From assembly GCA_022414725.1 (NCBI GenBank), contig CM039465.1, forward strand, positions 20,924,113 through 20,988,112: a stretch of 64,000 nucleotides of DNA, read 5' to 3'. This document shows, in pieces, positions 29,001 through 39,504 of the stretch. Positions within the stretch are counted from its first letter, which is position 1. Each line of letters opens with the position of its first letter. The notes below the pieces were generated by a model, which was given only the letters and a program-made list of their open reading frames with translations, searched no databases and was not told the origin of the DNA. The stretch comes from Microglena sp. YARC (lineage: Eukaryota; Chlorophyta; Chlorophyceae; Chlamydomonadales; Chlamydomonadaceae). The translations under genes and the position numbers were made by a program.

Positions 29001-32000
29001 CTTGCTGGAAAACAAACGTGAATGTGCAACGTGAGCTACATTCTTCTGGAAACAAACGTTGAATGTGCTAACGTGAGCTTAACATTCTTCTTGGAAACAA
29101 ACGTGGAATTTGCACGAGTGGAGCTACATTCTTCTGGAAACAACGTGAAATGTGCATACGTGAGCGCTTCATTCTTCTGAAACAACGTGAAATGTGCAAC
29201 GTGAGCTTACATTCTTCGGAAGCAAACGTGAAATGTGCACGTGAGCTTACATTCTTTCTGGAAACAAACGTGAAGATGGTGGCACGTGAAGCTTACATCT
29301 GTCTGGAAACCAACGTGAAATGTGCAACGTGAGCTTAATTTCTTCTGGAAACAAACGTGAAATGTGTTGCAACTCGGAGCTTACATTCTTCATGGAAACA
29401 AACGTGAATGTGGCAACGTGAGACTTACACTTTCTTCTGGTAACAAACGTGAAAATGTGCACGTGAGCTTACATTCTTCTGGAAACAAAACGTGAATGTG
29501 CAACGTGAGCTTACATTCTCTGGAAACAAACGTGAAATGTGCAACGTGAGCTACATTCTTTGCTGGAAACACAACTGAAATGTTGCAACGTGAGCTACAG
29601 TTCTTCTGAAATAAGTGAATGTGCACGTGAGCTTTTACTATTCTTCTGGAAACAAACGTGAAATGTGCAACGTGAGCTTACATTCTTCTAGGAACAAACG
29701 TGAAATGTGCAACGGTGAGCTTACTTCTTCCGTGGAAACAAACGTGAAATGTGCAAACGTGAGTTAATTTCTTCTGGAAACAAACGTGAATGTGCACGTG
29801 AGCTTTACATTTGTTCTGGAAACAAACGTGAATGTGCAACGTGAGCTTACATTCTTCTAGGAAACAAACGTTTGAAATGTGCAACTGTGAGCTACATTCT
29901 TCCTGGAAATCAAACGTGAAGTGTGCACGTGAGCTTACATTCTTCTGGAAAAACGTGAAATGTGCTAACTGAGCTACAGTTCTTTCTGTGAACAAACGTG
30001 ATATTTGGCAACTGTGAGTTACATTCTTCTGGAAACAAACGTGAAAATGTGCAACGTTGTAAGATTACATTCTTGCTGAAACAAACGTGAAATGTTGCAA
30101 CGATGAGTTTACATTCTTGCTGGAATACAACGTGAATGTGCATACGTGAGCTATACATTTCTTCTGGAAACAAACGTGAACATGTGCAACGTGAGCTTAC
30201 ATTCTTACTGGAAAACAACGTGAATGCTGGCAACGTGAGCTTACATTCTTCTGGAAAATACGTGAAATGTGCAACGTGAGCTTACATTCTTCTCGGAAAC
30301 AAAGTGAAATGTGCAATCGTGAGCTTAACAATTCTCTGGAACAATAAGTGAAATGTGCATTACGGAGCTTACATTCTTCTGGAAACCAAACGGAAATTTG
30401 TGCAACGTGAGCTTACATTTTCTGGAAAAAAACGTGAAATGTGCAACGTGGAGCTTACATTCTTTGGAGACAAACGTGAAATGTGCAACGTGAGATTAAT
30501 TCTTGGAAACAAACGTTGAAATGTGAACGTGGAGTTACATTATTCTGGAAACTATGACGTGAAATGTGCTAAACGTGAGCTTACATTCTTTTCTGGAAAA
30601 CAAACGTGAAATGTGCAACGGAGCTTTACATTCTTCTGGAAACAATACGTGAATGGTGCCAACGTGAGCTTAACATTCTTATGGAAACAAACCGTGAAAT
30701 GTGCGAAGTGAGCTTGCATTCTCTGGAAACAACGTGAAATGTGCACGTGAGCTTACATTCTTCTGGAAACAAACGTGAAATGTTGCAAACGTGAGCTTAC
30801 ATTTTCTTTCTGGAACTAAAACGTGAAATGTGCAACGGTGAGCTTTACATTCTTCTGGAAAATACGTGAAATTGTGTTTGCAACGTGAGCTTACATTCTT
30901 CTGGAAACAAACGTGAAATGTGCAACGTGGAGGCTTTACATTCTTCTGGATAACAAAACGTGAAATGTGCAACGTAGCTTTAGCATTCTTCTGGAAACAA
31001 GACGTGAAATGTGGCAACGTGAGCTTAAATTCTCTGGAAACAAACGTGAAATGTGGCAACGTAGCTTTACATTCTTTCTGGTAACAAAACGTGAAATGTG
31101 CAACGTGAGCTTACATTTCTTTCTGGAATACGAAGACGTGAATGTGCAAGCGTGAAGCTTACTTCTCTGGAATAACAAAACGTGAAATGTGCAACGGAGC
31201 TTACATCTATTCTGGAAAAAACGTGAATGTGCAACGTAAGAGCTTACATTTCTAAACAAACGTGAAAATGGTGCAACGTGTAAGCTATAACATTCTTCGA
31301 TGGAAACAAACGTGATAATGTGCAACGTGAGCTTACATTCTTCTGGAAACAACGTGAAATTGTGCAACGTGAGCTTACATCTGTCTGGAAAGAAACGTGA
31401 ATGTGCACGTGAAGCTTACATTTTTCTGGAATTACAAACGTGAAATGTGCAGCGTGAGCTTACAATTTCTGGAAACAAACGTGAAATGTGCAAGCCGTGT
31501 AGCTACAATTTCTTCTGGAAAAACAACGTGAAATGTGCACGTGAGCTTACATTTCTTTAGGAAACAAACGTGGAAATTGCAACGGTGAGCTTACAGATTT
31601 CCTTCTCTGGAAACAAACGTGAATGTGCAACGGTGAGCTTACATGTTCTGGAAACAATCGTGAAATGTGCTGGTGCAGCCGTTACATTCTTCTGGAAACA
31701 AACGGTGGAATTGTCACCGGTGAGCTTACATTCTTTCTGGAAAACAAAGCGTGATTGTGCAACGTGAAGCTGTACATTCTTACTGGAAACAAACGTGAAA
31801 TGGTCAAACGGTGAGCTTAGCTTTTCTGGATAAATACAAACGTGAAATGTTGCGAACGTGAGCTTACATTCTTCTGGTAAACCACTGTTGTAAATGGTGC
31901 AACGTGGGAGCTTAACTTCTTCTGGAAACAAACCAGTGAAATGTTGCAACGTGAAGCTTACTTCTTTTCTGAAACATAGACGTGCAAATGTGCAAGTAGT

Positions 32001-35000
32001 TACAGATTTCTTTCTGGAAACAAACGTGAAAATGTGGCACGTGAGCTTACATTCTTCTGGAAATCAAAGTGATTATGTGTCAACGTGACATTTACATTCT
32101 TCTGGAATACAATACGTGAAATAGATGCAATCGTGAGCTTACATTCTTCTGGAAACAAATCGTGAAATGTGCAAGTGAGCTTACATTCTTCTGGAAACTA
32201 AACTGAAAGTGTGCGGAAGTGGAGCTTATCAAATTCTCTTGGAAACATACGTGAATGATGCATGATCGGGAGCTTACATGTCTTCGTGGAAACTAACGTG
32301 AATGTGCAACGTGAGCTTTACATTCTTCTGGAATCAAACGTGAATGTGCAGCGTGTAAGCTTTTACATTCCTTCTGGAAAATACGTGAAATGTGCAAGTG
32401 AGCTTACATTCTTCTGGAACAACGTGATTAATGTGAACCGTGAGCTACATTCTTCTGGATAACAAACGTGAAATGTTGCAGCGTGACTTGACATTCTTCT
32501 GAAACTAAACGTGATTAATGTGCAACGTGAGGGCTTACATTCTTCTGGATATACAAAACGTGGGATAATGGTGCACGTGAGCTTACATTCTTCGGTAAAC
32601 AAACGTGAAATGTGCAATGTGAGCTTATCATTTCTTCTGAAACAACGTGAAATTGTTGCTGTGAGCTTATATTCGTTCTGGAAACAAAACGTGAAATGTG
32701 CAACGTGAGCTTACATCTCTTCTGGAAACAAACGTGAAATGTGCACGTGAGCTACATTCTGGAAGAACAAAACGTGAAATGGTTCAACGGTGAGCTTTAC
32801 ATACTTCTGGGAAAAAGTGAAATGTTGCAACGTCGAAGCTTACATTCTTCTGGAAACAACGTGAAATGTGCAACGTGAGCTACATTCTTCTGGAAATCAA
32901 ACGTGAAATGGTGCAACGTGAAGTTACATTACCTTCTGGAAACAACGTTGATAATGTGCAACGTGAGCTTACATTTCTGGAAAACACGTGATGGCAAGTG
33001 AGCTTACATTCTTTCTTGGAATCAAACGTGAAATGTGCAACGTGAGCTTACGATTCTCTAACAAACGGGGTGAAATGTGCAATCGTGAGCTTACATTCTT
33101 CTGGAAACAAACGTGAAATGTGCAACGTGAAGCTTTACTTCTTCTGGAAACTAAACGTGAAATGGTGCAACGTGAGCTTACATCTTCTGGAAACATACGT
33201 GAAATGTGCAACGTGGAGCTTAATTCTTCTGAAACAACGTGAAATGTGCTAACGTGAGCTTTACACTTCTTTCTGGATAACAAATCGTGAAGATGTGCAA
33301 CGTTGAGCTTACATTCTTCTGTGAAACAAACGTCGAAATGGGCAACGTGAGCTTACATCTTCTGGAAATCAAACTGAATGTGCAACGTGAGCTTTACTTC
33401 TTCTGGAAACAAACGTCGAAATGTGTCAACGTGAGTTATCATTCTCCTGAAACAAACGTGAAATGTGCAACGTGAGGATTAATTCTTCTGGAACAACGTG
33501 AACATGTGCACGTGAGCTTACAGTTCTTTTGGAAACAAATCAGTGAAATGTGCAACGTGAGCTTAAGTTCTTATGGAAACAAACGTAGAAATGTGCAACG
33601 GAGCTTACATTCTTCTGGAAACAACGTGAAAATGTGCACGTGGTTACATTCTTCCTGAAACAGAACGTGAAATGTGCAACGTGGAAGCTTTACATTTCTT
33701 TCTGGAAACAAGACGTGAATGTGCAACGTGAGCTTGGACATTCTTTCGTGGAAACAACGTGAAAATGTGCCAACCGTGAGCTTACATTCTTCCTGGAAAA
33801 CAAGACGTGAAATGTTGGCAACGTGTAGCTTAGCATTCTTGACTGGAAACAAATCTGTAAGAAATGTGCAAACGTGAAGCTTACATTCTTCGGAACCAAG
33901 ACGTGAAAATTTGCAACGTTGAGCTTACATTCTTTCTGGAAACATACTGTGAATGTTGCAACGTGAGCTTATCATTCTTCTGGTAACAAATCGTGATGGT
34001 GCAACGTGAGCTTACAATTCTTACTGTGAAACAAGACTGTGAAATGGTTGCAAGCGTGAGCTTAATTCTTCTGGAAACAAACGTGAATGTGCTAACGTGA
34101 GCTTACATTCTTCTGGAGAACAAACGTGAAAATTGTGCAAGCGTGAGCTTTGACATGTTCTTTCTGGAAACAAACGTGAAATGTTGCACGGTGAGCTTAC
34201 ATTCTTTCTGGAAACAAACCGTGAAATGTGGCAACGTGAGCTTACAATTCTTCTGGAAAAAACGTGAAATGTGCAACGTGAGCTTACATTTCTTCTGGAA
34301 AACGGTGAAATGTGCGAACGGTTCGAGCTTTACATTCTTCCTGGAACAACGTGAAATGTGCAACGGTGATGCTTACAGTTCTTGCTGGAAACAAACGTGA
34401 ATGGTGCAATCGTGAGCTTACATTCTTTATGTGAAACAACTGTGAATATGATGCAAAACGTGTAGCTTACATATTCGTTGCTGGAAACAAACCGTGAATG
34501 TGCAACTGAGCTCTACATTTTCTGGAAAAAACGTGAATGTGCAACGTGAGCTTACATTCTTCTTGCGAACAACGTGAAATGTGACGTGAGCATTACATTC
34601 TTTCTGTGGAAACAAACGTGAAATGTGCAAACGTGAGTTTACGATTTTCTGGAAACAAACGTGGAAATGTGCAACGTAGATTACATTCTTCTGGAAAACC
34701 AAACGTCTGAAATGGGCAACTGTGAGCTTACATTCTTCTGGAAACAAACGTGAAATGGCAACGTGACGCTTACATTCTTCTGGAAAAACAAACTGAAATG
34801 TGCAACGTGAGCTTAACATTCTTCTTGGAAACAAACGTGAAATGTGCAACGTGAGCTTACATCTCTGGAAACAACGTGAAATGTGCATACGTGAGCTTAA
34901 CATTTCTTCTGGGAAAACAAAGTGAAATTTGGCCAACCCGTGAGCTTACATTCTTTCTGGATACATACGTGAAATTGTGCAACGTTTGAAGCCTTACATT

Positions 35001-38000
35001 CTTCTGGAAACAAACGTGAGTGGTGCAACGTGAGCTTACATTCTTCTGGAAACAAACGTGAAATGAGTTGGCAACGTGTGAGCTTACATTTCTTCTGGAA
35101 ACAAACGTGAAAATGTGGCAAACGTGAGCTTTACATTCTTTCTTGGAAACAAACGCTGAAATGTGCAACGTGAGCTTACATCTTCTCGAAACAAACGTGA
35201 AATGCGTGCAACGTGGAGCTTACATTTAATCTGGAAACAAACGTGAAATCGGTGCAACGGTGAGCTTACATTCTTCTGGATACAAAACGTGAAATGTGGC
35301 AACGTGAGCTTACATTCTTTCTGGAAAGCAAAACGTGAAATGTTGCAACGTGGAGGCTTACATTCTTCTGGAAACAAAACGTGAAATGTGCAACGTAAGC
35401 TTACATTTCCTTCTAGGAACAAACGTGAAATGTGCAACGTGATCTTACATTCTTCTGGAAACAAACGTGAGAATGTGCAACGATGAGCCTACATTCTTCT
35501 GGAAAAAACCAAACTCGTGAAAAATGTTGCAACGTAGCTTACATTCTTCTGGAAACAAACGTGAAATGGCAACGTAGAGCTTACATTCTTCTGGAAACAG
35601 AACGGACGAGAAATGTTTGCAACGTGAGTTACATTTTCTTGGAAACAAAACGTGAAATGTTGCAACGATGAGCTTACATTCTTCTGGAAACCAAACGTGA
35701 AATGTGGTGCAACGTGAAGATTATATGTTTCGGCTTATATTCAGCCTCAAAAACTTTGTGAAATCTTTCGCAACGTTATTATTTGGAACACAGTACGGTA
35801 ACTTAAATATCAAATAAAACTAAATATCAAATGCAACAGCTTACAGTTCTTCTGGAAACAGAAAACGTGAAAATAACAATTATCAAAATCATTAAAATAA
35901 ACAAAATAATCAAAATAAGCAAATTACAAGAATAGCAAAAATATCAAAATAAACAAACATATCAAATAGGGCAAAATAACAAGAATATCAAATAAAAGAT
36001 CAACAACCATAATCAAAATAACAAATGGACAACTAACAACATATAAAAAAAAAAAAAATCAAAAAAAACAATAAATAATATAAAAATACAATGGCTGTAC
36101 CACCCCCTATTGAATGCTATAAACTTGGTTGGTCATATTGAGGTAGTTCAATACATAGTTACAGCCGATGCAGCGCTGATGCAAATGCCAAAATTAAGGC
36201 GGTGCAGGCTGGGCCCCCATTTTGTTTTGCATTGATTGACACAATTACAACATTGACACAATGACGTTTGTATGTATCTACCGCATGTCCCCATCCGACA
36301 AACCCTTCCCCTAGTCCCCACCCCATACCCATCCCCAACCCAACCCATCCAACTCAACCCAACCCCAACCTATCCAAGACCCAACCCCAACCCTTCCCTC
36401 CCCTCACCCCACCTCACCCCAACCCACCAAACCCATCCGAACCCCACCTCACCCCGCACCCAAACCAGCCTAATCCACTCCAACCATCCCAACCCAACCC
36501 AATACCAGCCCAAACCCATCCAACCCAACCCCACCCAACCCAATCCATCCACCCCAACCACCCCAACCCCAACCCATCAACCCCAACCCAACCCAACCTT
36601 AACCCACCCCCCCAACCATCCACCACCACCCCAACCCATCAACCCCAAACCCATCCACCCCCCAAACCCATCCCACCACACCTCACCCCAACCCATCCAC
36701 GCCAACCCATCAACTCCAACCCAACCCAACCCGTCCCACCGCCACCTTCAACCCCACCACACCTCACTCCCAAAAACCCACCACACCTCACCCCAAACCC
36801 ATCCAACCCCAAACCAAACCAAACCAAACCAAACCAAACCAGACCATCCCCCCCAAACCCACCTCACCCCACCCCACCCCCAAACCCACCCCCCTGATCA
36901 ATCCCCTCCCAACCCATCCCACCCCACCTCACCCCACCTCACCCCAACCCAACCAACCCCCTGAGTCACCCCAAAACCCATCCCACGCCACCCCAACCCC
37001 ACTCACCACACCACACCCCAATCCCATCCCATGCCTCACCACCACCCAACCCCATCTCACCCCTCCTCACCCCAACCCACCCTCCTGAATCACACCCACC
37101 CCACGCCATCCCACGCCTAACCAACCCAAACCAACCTATCCCACCTCAACCCCACTCCAACCCACCCATCCCATCGCCCAACCACCCCAACCATCCCATT
37201 CCACCTTCACCCACCCCCTAAATCACCCCATCTCACCCCAACCCAATCCCATTCCACGCCCAACCCAAAATCCACCCCCACCCCACCCCACCCCATCCCA
37301 CGCAAACCGCCCAACCCAACCCATTCACCTCACCCCACCCCCCTGAATCACCCCATCTGCCCCAACCAACCATACCGACGCCAACCCTCCAACCCATCCC
37401 CCCACACCTCATCCTAATCCTCCGCACCCAACCCATCCCACCTCACCCACCCCCTGAATCACCAGTTCATCCCTACCCAATCCCCATGAATCAATATCAT
37501 ATATTCATATGTGTGTGTACTACCAAGGAGCCCCTTGAGGCAAAGGAGTTCAAGGAATCAGGATCCGTGCGTCCATGCTTCTGCAACCCATATCCACCCC
37601 TCCCCCCCCAAAACCCAACCCAACCCAAACCATCCCCCCACACTCATTCACCCCACCCCACCCCACCCACCAATCAAACCTCAAATGTGTGTACTAACAG
37701 GAGCCCCCTTGAGGCAAAGGGAGTTCAGGTCAGGATCCGTAAGGTGCGTCCAGCATTCCCAACAGTTACTATGACTTCAAGAGCATCGTGCTGAGGTGAT
37801 GTGGGGTAGGTGGGTGAGTGGGGTGGGTGGTATGGGTGAGGGTGAGCTGAGTGGGTGAGATGGTTGAGGTGGGTGACTTTCGGTGTGGTGGGGGATATGA
37901 GTGAGGTGGGTGAGGCTGAGTGGGGGGGGGGAAATGTTGAGGTGAGTCACTGAGGGTGGGCGGGGGATATGGAGAGGTGGGTGACGCTGAGTGGGTGGGG

Positions 38001-38123
38001 GGACATGGGTGAGGTGGGCGCCTTTGGGTAGGTGAGGGACCATGGGCAGGGTGTGTTCTTATGGTGGTTGCTTGGGTGGTGTGGTGTAAGGCATGGGTGG
38101 GGTGTACGTGTGTGGTTTATATT

Positions 38124-38154
<31 letters not shown>

Positions 38155-38826
38155 GGGGTATTTGTGGAATAGTTGCAGAGTTGCTAGACTCTGTTGTGTT
38201 TCCTCCCTACCATGTATGTATGATATAGTCCAGGGGTAGCCAATTAGGCTGAAGAGACTTGCCCAGACTTGTTTAAAGTCTAATCAAGACAACCACCTCA
38301 GGGAGTTTTGTTTTGCAACGTGGCGACATGGCAATGACGCTGCATGGCGACGCATGGGTCTGGCTACACTAGTCAGAAAAGGCCCCCCAACCCCCCCGGG
38401 CTCCGCGCTCCGTGGGGTTGGGGGGTCAGTGCGTCGCACTTGGGTCGCACCAAGTCGCTCAATTTGCGACTCGTCGCACTGGGGTTGCACCGAGTTGCTC
38501 AATTTGCGACGCGTCACACAAAACAAAACAAAAAACCCTCTGAGAGTGACGTTTCTCTATGGGTTCCCATGCAGGTTCTCGACATATTCCAAACCTGGGT
38601 GGTGGCTGGTGTTAACCGCGAGGGATCCAAGTGGTCCATGGATGAGGTCAACCACGAAGGCTGGAGGGTGAACATCGATGAGGGCAACGGCAAACGTGGC
38701 TGGGCACTTCTCCGCCAGTCTCTGCATGATCCCCTGCTGGTGAGACATAGATGCATCATACCCTCTGCATCATACCCCTTCTCCTCATCATCCTCATCAT
38801 ATCATCATCAGCATCCATCACCACAT

Positions 38827-38865
<39 letters not shown>

Positions 38866-39502
38866 TGCCCATATCAATGCCCATATCATCCCAACTCATG
38901 CCCATAGCAACACCCAAATCAATGCCCATGTGAATGCTCATGTCATCCCAAATCATGCCCTTATCAACGCCCATGGCGATGCCCATATAATCCCAAACCA
39001 TGCCCATATAAACGCCAAAATCAATGCCCATATCATCCCCAAGCATGCCCTTATCAACACCCTTATCATTTCAAATCATGCCCATATGAACGCCCATATC
39101 AATGCCCATATCATCTCAAATCATGCCCATATCTACGCCTAAATAAACGCCCATATCATCCCCAAGCATGCCCATATCAACACCCTTATCATTTCAAATC
39201 ATGCCCATATGAACGCCCATATCATCCCAAACCATGCCCATATAAACGCCCATACCTCCGCCCAAATCATGCCAAACCATGCCCTTATCAATGCCCCTAT
39301 CATCCCAACTCATGCCCATAGCGACGCCCATATCATCCCAAAGCATGCCCTTATCAACGCCCATATCAATGCCCACATCATCCAGGTTCTGAACATTGAG
39401 AGTGAGGTGGAGGGTGGCCTGCAAGACACAAAGGAGAAGATCTTGGCCTTCTTCAAGTCAGAGTGCAGCAACCAACCGCTGGAGCTGGACTCTCTGATGT
39501 AA
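1924..39502 (+). CDS. Phosphohexomutase (phosphomannomutase/phosphoglucosamine mutase-like), 3' part of a seven-plus-exon gene
   Basis: The spliced exons encode the central and C-terminal domains of an alpha-D-phosphohexomutase, an enzyme that moves a phosphate between C1 and C6 of a hexose through a phosphoserine and a bound metal. The metal loop FDTDVDR lies at the end of exon A, TTIVTDSVTS and the RGYKN segment follow, then GEETH (sugar loop), ETSGHGA and FLDDGAYLAVK, and finally NHEGWRV and LLRQSLHDPLL in the phosphate-binding domain. Order and spacing match the plant proteins of this family as I recall them. The phosphoserine region is upstream of the window. Most intron phases agree across junctions. 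Exons A and D each lack one base, exon C has two compensating shifts and exon E has several, which may be sequence errors. Substrate choice (mannose, glucose or glucosamine phosphate) cannot be told. Roughly 37 kb are used for fewer than 300 residues because the introns are packed with repeats. Confidence 0.85.
2075..3395 (+). repeat. Minisatellite made of exon A 3' edge plus splice donor, about 14 copies
   Basis: Units of about 60-112 bp each contain the exon A end GACACTGGCGTAGACAG followed by the donor GTGAGCAGC, then a G-rich tract of GGTGG and long G runs, and GGCTGCAT. Copies start near 2189, 2301, 2388, 2499, 2595, 2693, 2798, 2893, 2999, 3105, 3192, 3255 and 3365 in addition to the true exon end at 2079. 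Nearly all copies read GGC where the exon has GAC, changing the metal-loop Asp to Gly. Every copy keeps a usable-looking donor. Confidence 0.9.
3410..4545 (+). repeat. Tandem repeat containing exon B acceptor-edge fragments
   Basis: Units of about 90-180 bp share GTCGGGCCCCACAG, CTATATTTATACTGTGTACA and TTAATTAAAGTG. Several contain a short stretch like the start of exon B (CTGCTGTTGTGGAC followed by CACTGGCA) directly behind an acceptor-like CCCCACAG, for example near 3558, 3760, 4141, 4322 and 4504. No gene is seen in the block. Confidence 0.8.
4563..4745. other. Spacer without recognisable gene
   Basis: Short low-complexity segment between two repeat families. It contains a degenerate palindromic stretch and leads into the first degenerate CCCTAAA motif. 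An open frame of about 60 codons on the minus strand has no recognisable content. Confidence 0.5.
4778..5440 (+). repeat. Five tandem pseudo-copies of exon B 5' half, separated by telomere-like motifs
   Basis: Copies begin after CACAG at about 4778, 4917, 5072, 5224 and 5363, roughly every 140-155 bp. Each carries about 80 bp of exon B, encoding GTGKEISSNRFIALMAAI or a close variant, and then breaks into AGCATAAACCC-like sequence with degenerate CCCTAAA motifs. The true exon follows at 5504. Each copy keeps an acceptor but lacks the second half of the exon and its donor. Confidence 0.9.
5504..5671 (+). CDS. Exon B: TDSVTS segment of the mutase
   Basis: Between the acceptor CCCCACAG and the donor GTAGGG lie 168 bases that complete the Arg codon of exon A and encode SAVVDGTGKEISSNRF, IALMAAIILREHPGTTIV, TDSVTSNGLAEFI and the end LGGIHC. 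This covers the region just after the metal loop. The frame is intact and the exon ends in phase 2 (AG), which joins exactly to the G of exon C to give Arg-Tyr-Lys-Arg. Confidence 0.9.
5660..6030 (+). repeat. Four copies of the exon B donor edge
   Basis: The exon end CACTGCAG and the start of the intron (GGTTGAGTTGGGGTG, then AGGGTCAGAGGGAG) recur with potential donors at 5672, 5764 (GC instead of GT), 5898 and 5978. Units are about 80-135 bp and G-rich. The small open frames here are artefacts. Confidence 0.8.
6116..7160 (+). repeat. Eight tandem pseudo-copies of exon C 5' edge
   Basis: Copies follow CCCAG or CACAG at 6116, 6314, 6543, 6648, 6757, 6867, 6977 and 7090; the real exon starts at 7302. 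Each reads YKRGYKNVISKG with small changes, then LNKEPDQHI, and breaks into CCACACCACC-rich spacer. Units are mostly about 110 bp, longer at the start. All keep an acceptor and none has the exon 3' half. Confidence 0.9.
7302..7455 (+). CDS. Exon C: sugar-binding GEETH and LDDGAY segments
   Basis: The exon lies between CCCCAG and GTGAGT and is 154 bases long. It starts YKRGYKNVIGKGHF, continues with NNEGEETHL and ends NYFLDDGAYLAVK. The middle reads NDGDQWARRNQRR, which does not fit the family; shifting the frame by one base there gives METSGHGATN, the conserved motif. One extra base before ATGGAG and one missing base after GGCGCA would explain this, so the exon stays open only because two errors compensate. 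Confidence 0.85.
7456..7700 (+). repeat. Tandem copies of exon C donor edge and GGTGCATGGCTG minisatellite
   Basis: The exon end CTGGCTGTGAAG plus donor GTGAGTGGTGCA recurs, with donors at 7456, 7555, 7618 and 7693. The spacers are made of a short unit (GGTGCATGGCTG and GGTGCACGGGTG). Open frames on both strands through this block are repeat artefacts. Confidence 0.9.
7716..7975. repeat. 40-bp minisatellite
   Basis: About six units of CTCCCATGCATGCTATTAC followed by TTCTGATTGTACTTCTTAAGA, then increasingly degenerate to about 8130. Intronic, no coding content. Confidence 0.85.
8210..8505. repeat. C-rich and CA microsatellite before exon D
   Basis: Poly-C runs, (CA)n and CACACACTC runs lie directly upstream of the acceptor TCTTGCAG. 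They could serve as the polypyrimidine tract of a very long acceptor region. No gene. Confidence 0.85.
8515..8585 (+). CDS. Exon D: helix after LDDGAY
   Basis: Following TGCTCTTGCAG the exon encodes AVIEMVRLKRLVEEAFGDIL and ends ADLK if one missing C is assumed; as written it hits TGA (GACTGAAG) just before the donor GTAATAAG. The helix matches the segment that follows the LDDGAY loop in this family. The donor edge is followed by a further 29 kb of intron. Confidence 0.7.
8678..8806. repeat. (ATC)n microsatellite
   Basis: Imperfect CAT/ATC trinucleotide tract in the long intron. The Met/Asp-rich frame on the minus strand is composition only. Confidence 0.95.
9345..9520. repeat. Short tandem repeat TACCTAAATACGCAC
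   Basis: Imperfect units of ACCTAAATACGCACACCT. The CCTAAA core resembles but is not the CCCTAAA telomere unit. The sequence on either side (8810-9640) has no recognisable gene. Confidence 0.7.
9641..9680. repeat. 16-bp perfect inverted repeat
   Basis: Arms ACGTTCTAATTTCACG and CGTGAAATTAGAACGT are separated by 8 bases. It may be the end of a small transposon or a hairpin; nothing else identifies it. Confidence 0.7.
9700..10620. other. Unique-looking intron segment with possible transposon ORF fragments
   Basis: Composition here is more balanced than in the surrounding repeats. On the minus strand 9837-10279 two overlapping frames read WLTCQALSRNKLLRKMLGR and GLADFEQRLAGLSNVVCPEE; on the plus strand near 10314-10370 an acidic run DDSDEDDLPLIALA is followed by an open frame to a TAG near 10490. 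These resemble pieces of a decayed mobile-element protein, but I recognise no family. Confidence 0.3.
10680..35745. repeat. 42-bp satellite array, about 24 kb of sequence plus a gap
   Basis: A head-to-tail array with a unit of about 42 bp around CAAACGTGAAATGTGCAACG, continuing GTGAGCTTACATTCTTCTGG. By length this is of the order of 570 units (not counted). Units differ mostly by one-base insertions and deletions, which shift all frames and make the many 60-250 codon open frames meaningless. Units are nearly uniform from 11 to 13.5 kb, become very noisy from about 16.4 kb to the gap, and are moderately noisy after it. The array lies inside the intron between exons D and E. Confidence 0.97.
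21765..22764. other. Assembly gap (1000 N)
   Basis: Exactly 1000 undetermined bases inside the satellite array, so a placeholder of unknown true length. Open frames drawn through it are artefacts. Confidence 0.99.
35800..36100. repeat. A-rich repeat (AAAATATCAAAATAAAC)
   Basis: Degenerate units of ATCAAAATAACAAAAT at the right end of the satellite. A similar A-rich tract (ACAAAATGGCAAATAAC) lies near 9570-9625 on the far left side of the array. No gene. Confidence 0.75.
36285..37480. repeat. C-rich repeat (CCCAACCCATCCCACC)
   Basis: About 1.2 kb of CCCAAC, CCCATC and CCTCACCCCA units. Proline-rich open frames of 200-230 codons run through it but show no conserved content and simply follow the composition. 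Confidence 0.95.
37528..37590 (+). pseudogene. Upstream partial copy of exon E
   Basis: After TACTACCAAG the sequence GAGCCCCTTGAGGCAAAGG reads EPLEAKEF, the start of exon E, with a good frame, then becomes ATCAGGATCCGTGCGTCC and diverges. The full copy follows at 37701. As at exon A, the upstream copy has a cleaner start than the downstream one. Confidence 0.75.
37701..37795 (+). CDS. Exon E: EPLEAKEF to YYDFKSIVL
   Basis: Follows GTGTACTAACAG and ends CTGAG before GTGATG. Allowing for one-base extras (CCCCC for CCCC, GGG for GG) and missing bases, it encodes EPLEAKEF, then RIRKVRPAFP, then YYDFKSIVL. This is the linker between the helix of exon D (ADLK/EPLE) and the C-terminal domain. At least three indels break the frame in 95 bases, so this is the least secure exon. 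Confidence 0.65.
37796..38160. repeat. G-rich minisatellite after exon E
   Basis: Units of about 40-55 bp built from GGGTGAGGTGGGTGAC, GCTGAGTGGGTGGG and GGGGGACATGG, ending in a G20-type run near 38139-38158. The CTGAG/TGGGTG core may derive from the exon E donor edge. Confidence 0.75.
38415..38517. repeat. Two-copy tandem repeat
   Basis: Two units of about 43 bp sharing GTCGCACTGGGGTTGCACC and GCTCAATTTGCGAC. Intron between exons E and F. Confidence 0.8.
38575..38739 (+). CDS. Exon F: phosphate-binding domain
   Basis: Between CCATGCAG and GTGAGA lie exactly 55 codons in phase 0: VLDIFQTWVVAGVNREG, KWSMDEVNHEGWRVN, then GWALLRQSLHDPLL. NHEGWRV and LLRQSLHDP match the C-terminal phosphate-binding domain of the plant-type family. 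No frame errors. Confidence 0.9.
38827..38863. repeat. (CAG)12 trinucleotide repeat
   Basis: Perfect CAG run in the intron between exons F and G. Confidence 0.97.
38865..39385. repeat. Minisatellite CCCATATCATCCCAAACCATG
   Basis: Units of about 33 bp combine ATCAATGCCCATATCATCC with CAAATCATGCCCATA. The array fills the rest of the intron up to the acceptor CATCATCCAG. Confidence 0.9.
39386..39502 (+). CDS. Exon G: C-terminus and stop
   Basis: Starts after CATCATCCAG, encodes VLNIESEVEGGLQDTKEKIL and ends ELDSLM before TAA. LNIE following HDPLL from exon F matches the family, where this segment closes the C-terminal domain. No frame errors. Confidence 0.9.
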   Translation, partial: VLNIESEVEGGLQDTKEKILAFFKSECSNQPLELDSLM

Positions 39503-39504
39503 TA

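Noticed and set aside
10680..35745. CRISPR-like or repeat-protein array
   Set aside because: Units are head-to-tail without unique spacers and indels shift the frame; it is a satellite in a eukaryotic intron.
36268..36964. Two proline-rich frames of 209 and 230 codons
   Set aside because: Composition of the C-rich repeat; both phases are open and neither has conserved content.
38751..39424. Met/Asp/Gly and Ile/Asn/Ala-rich frames
   Set aside because: Shadows of the CCCATATCA minisatellite in the intron between exons F and G.
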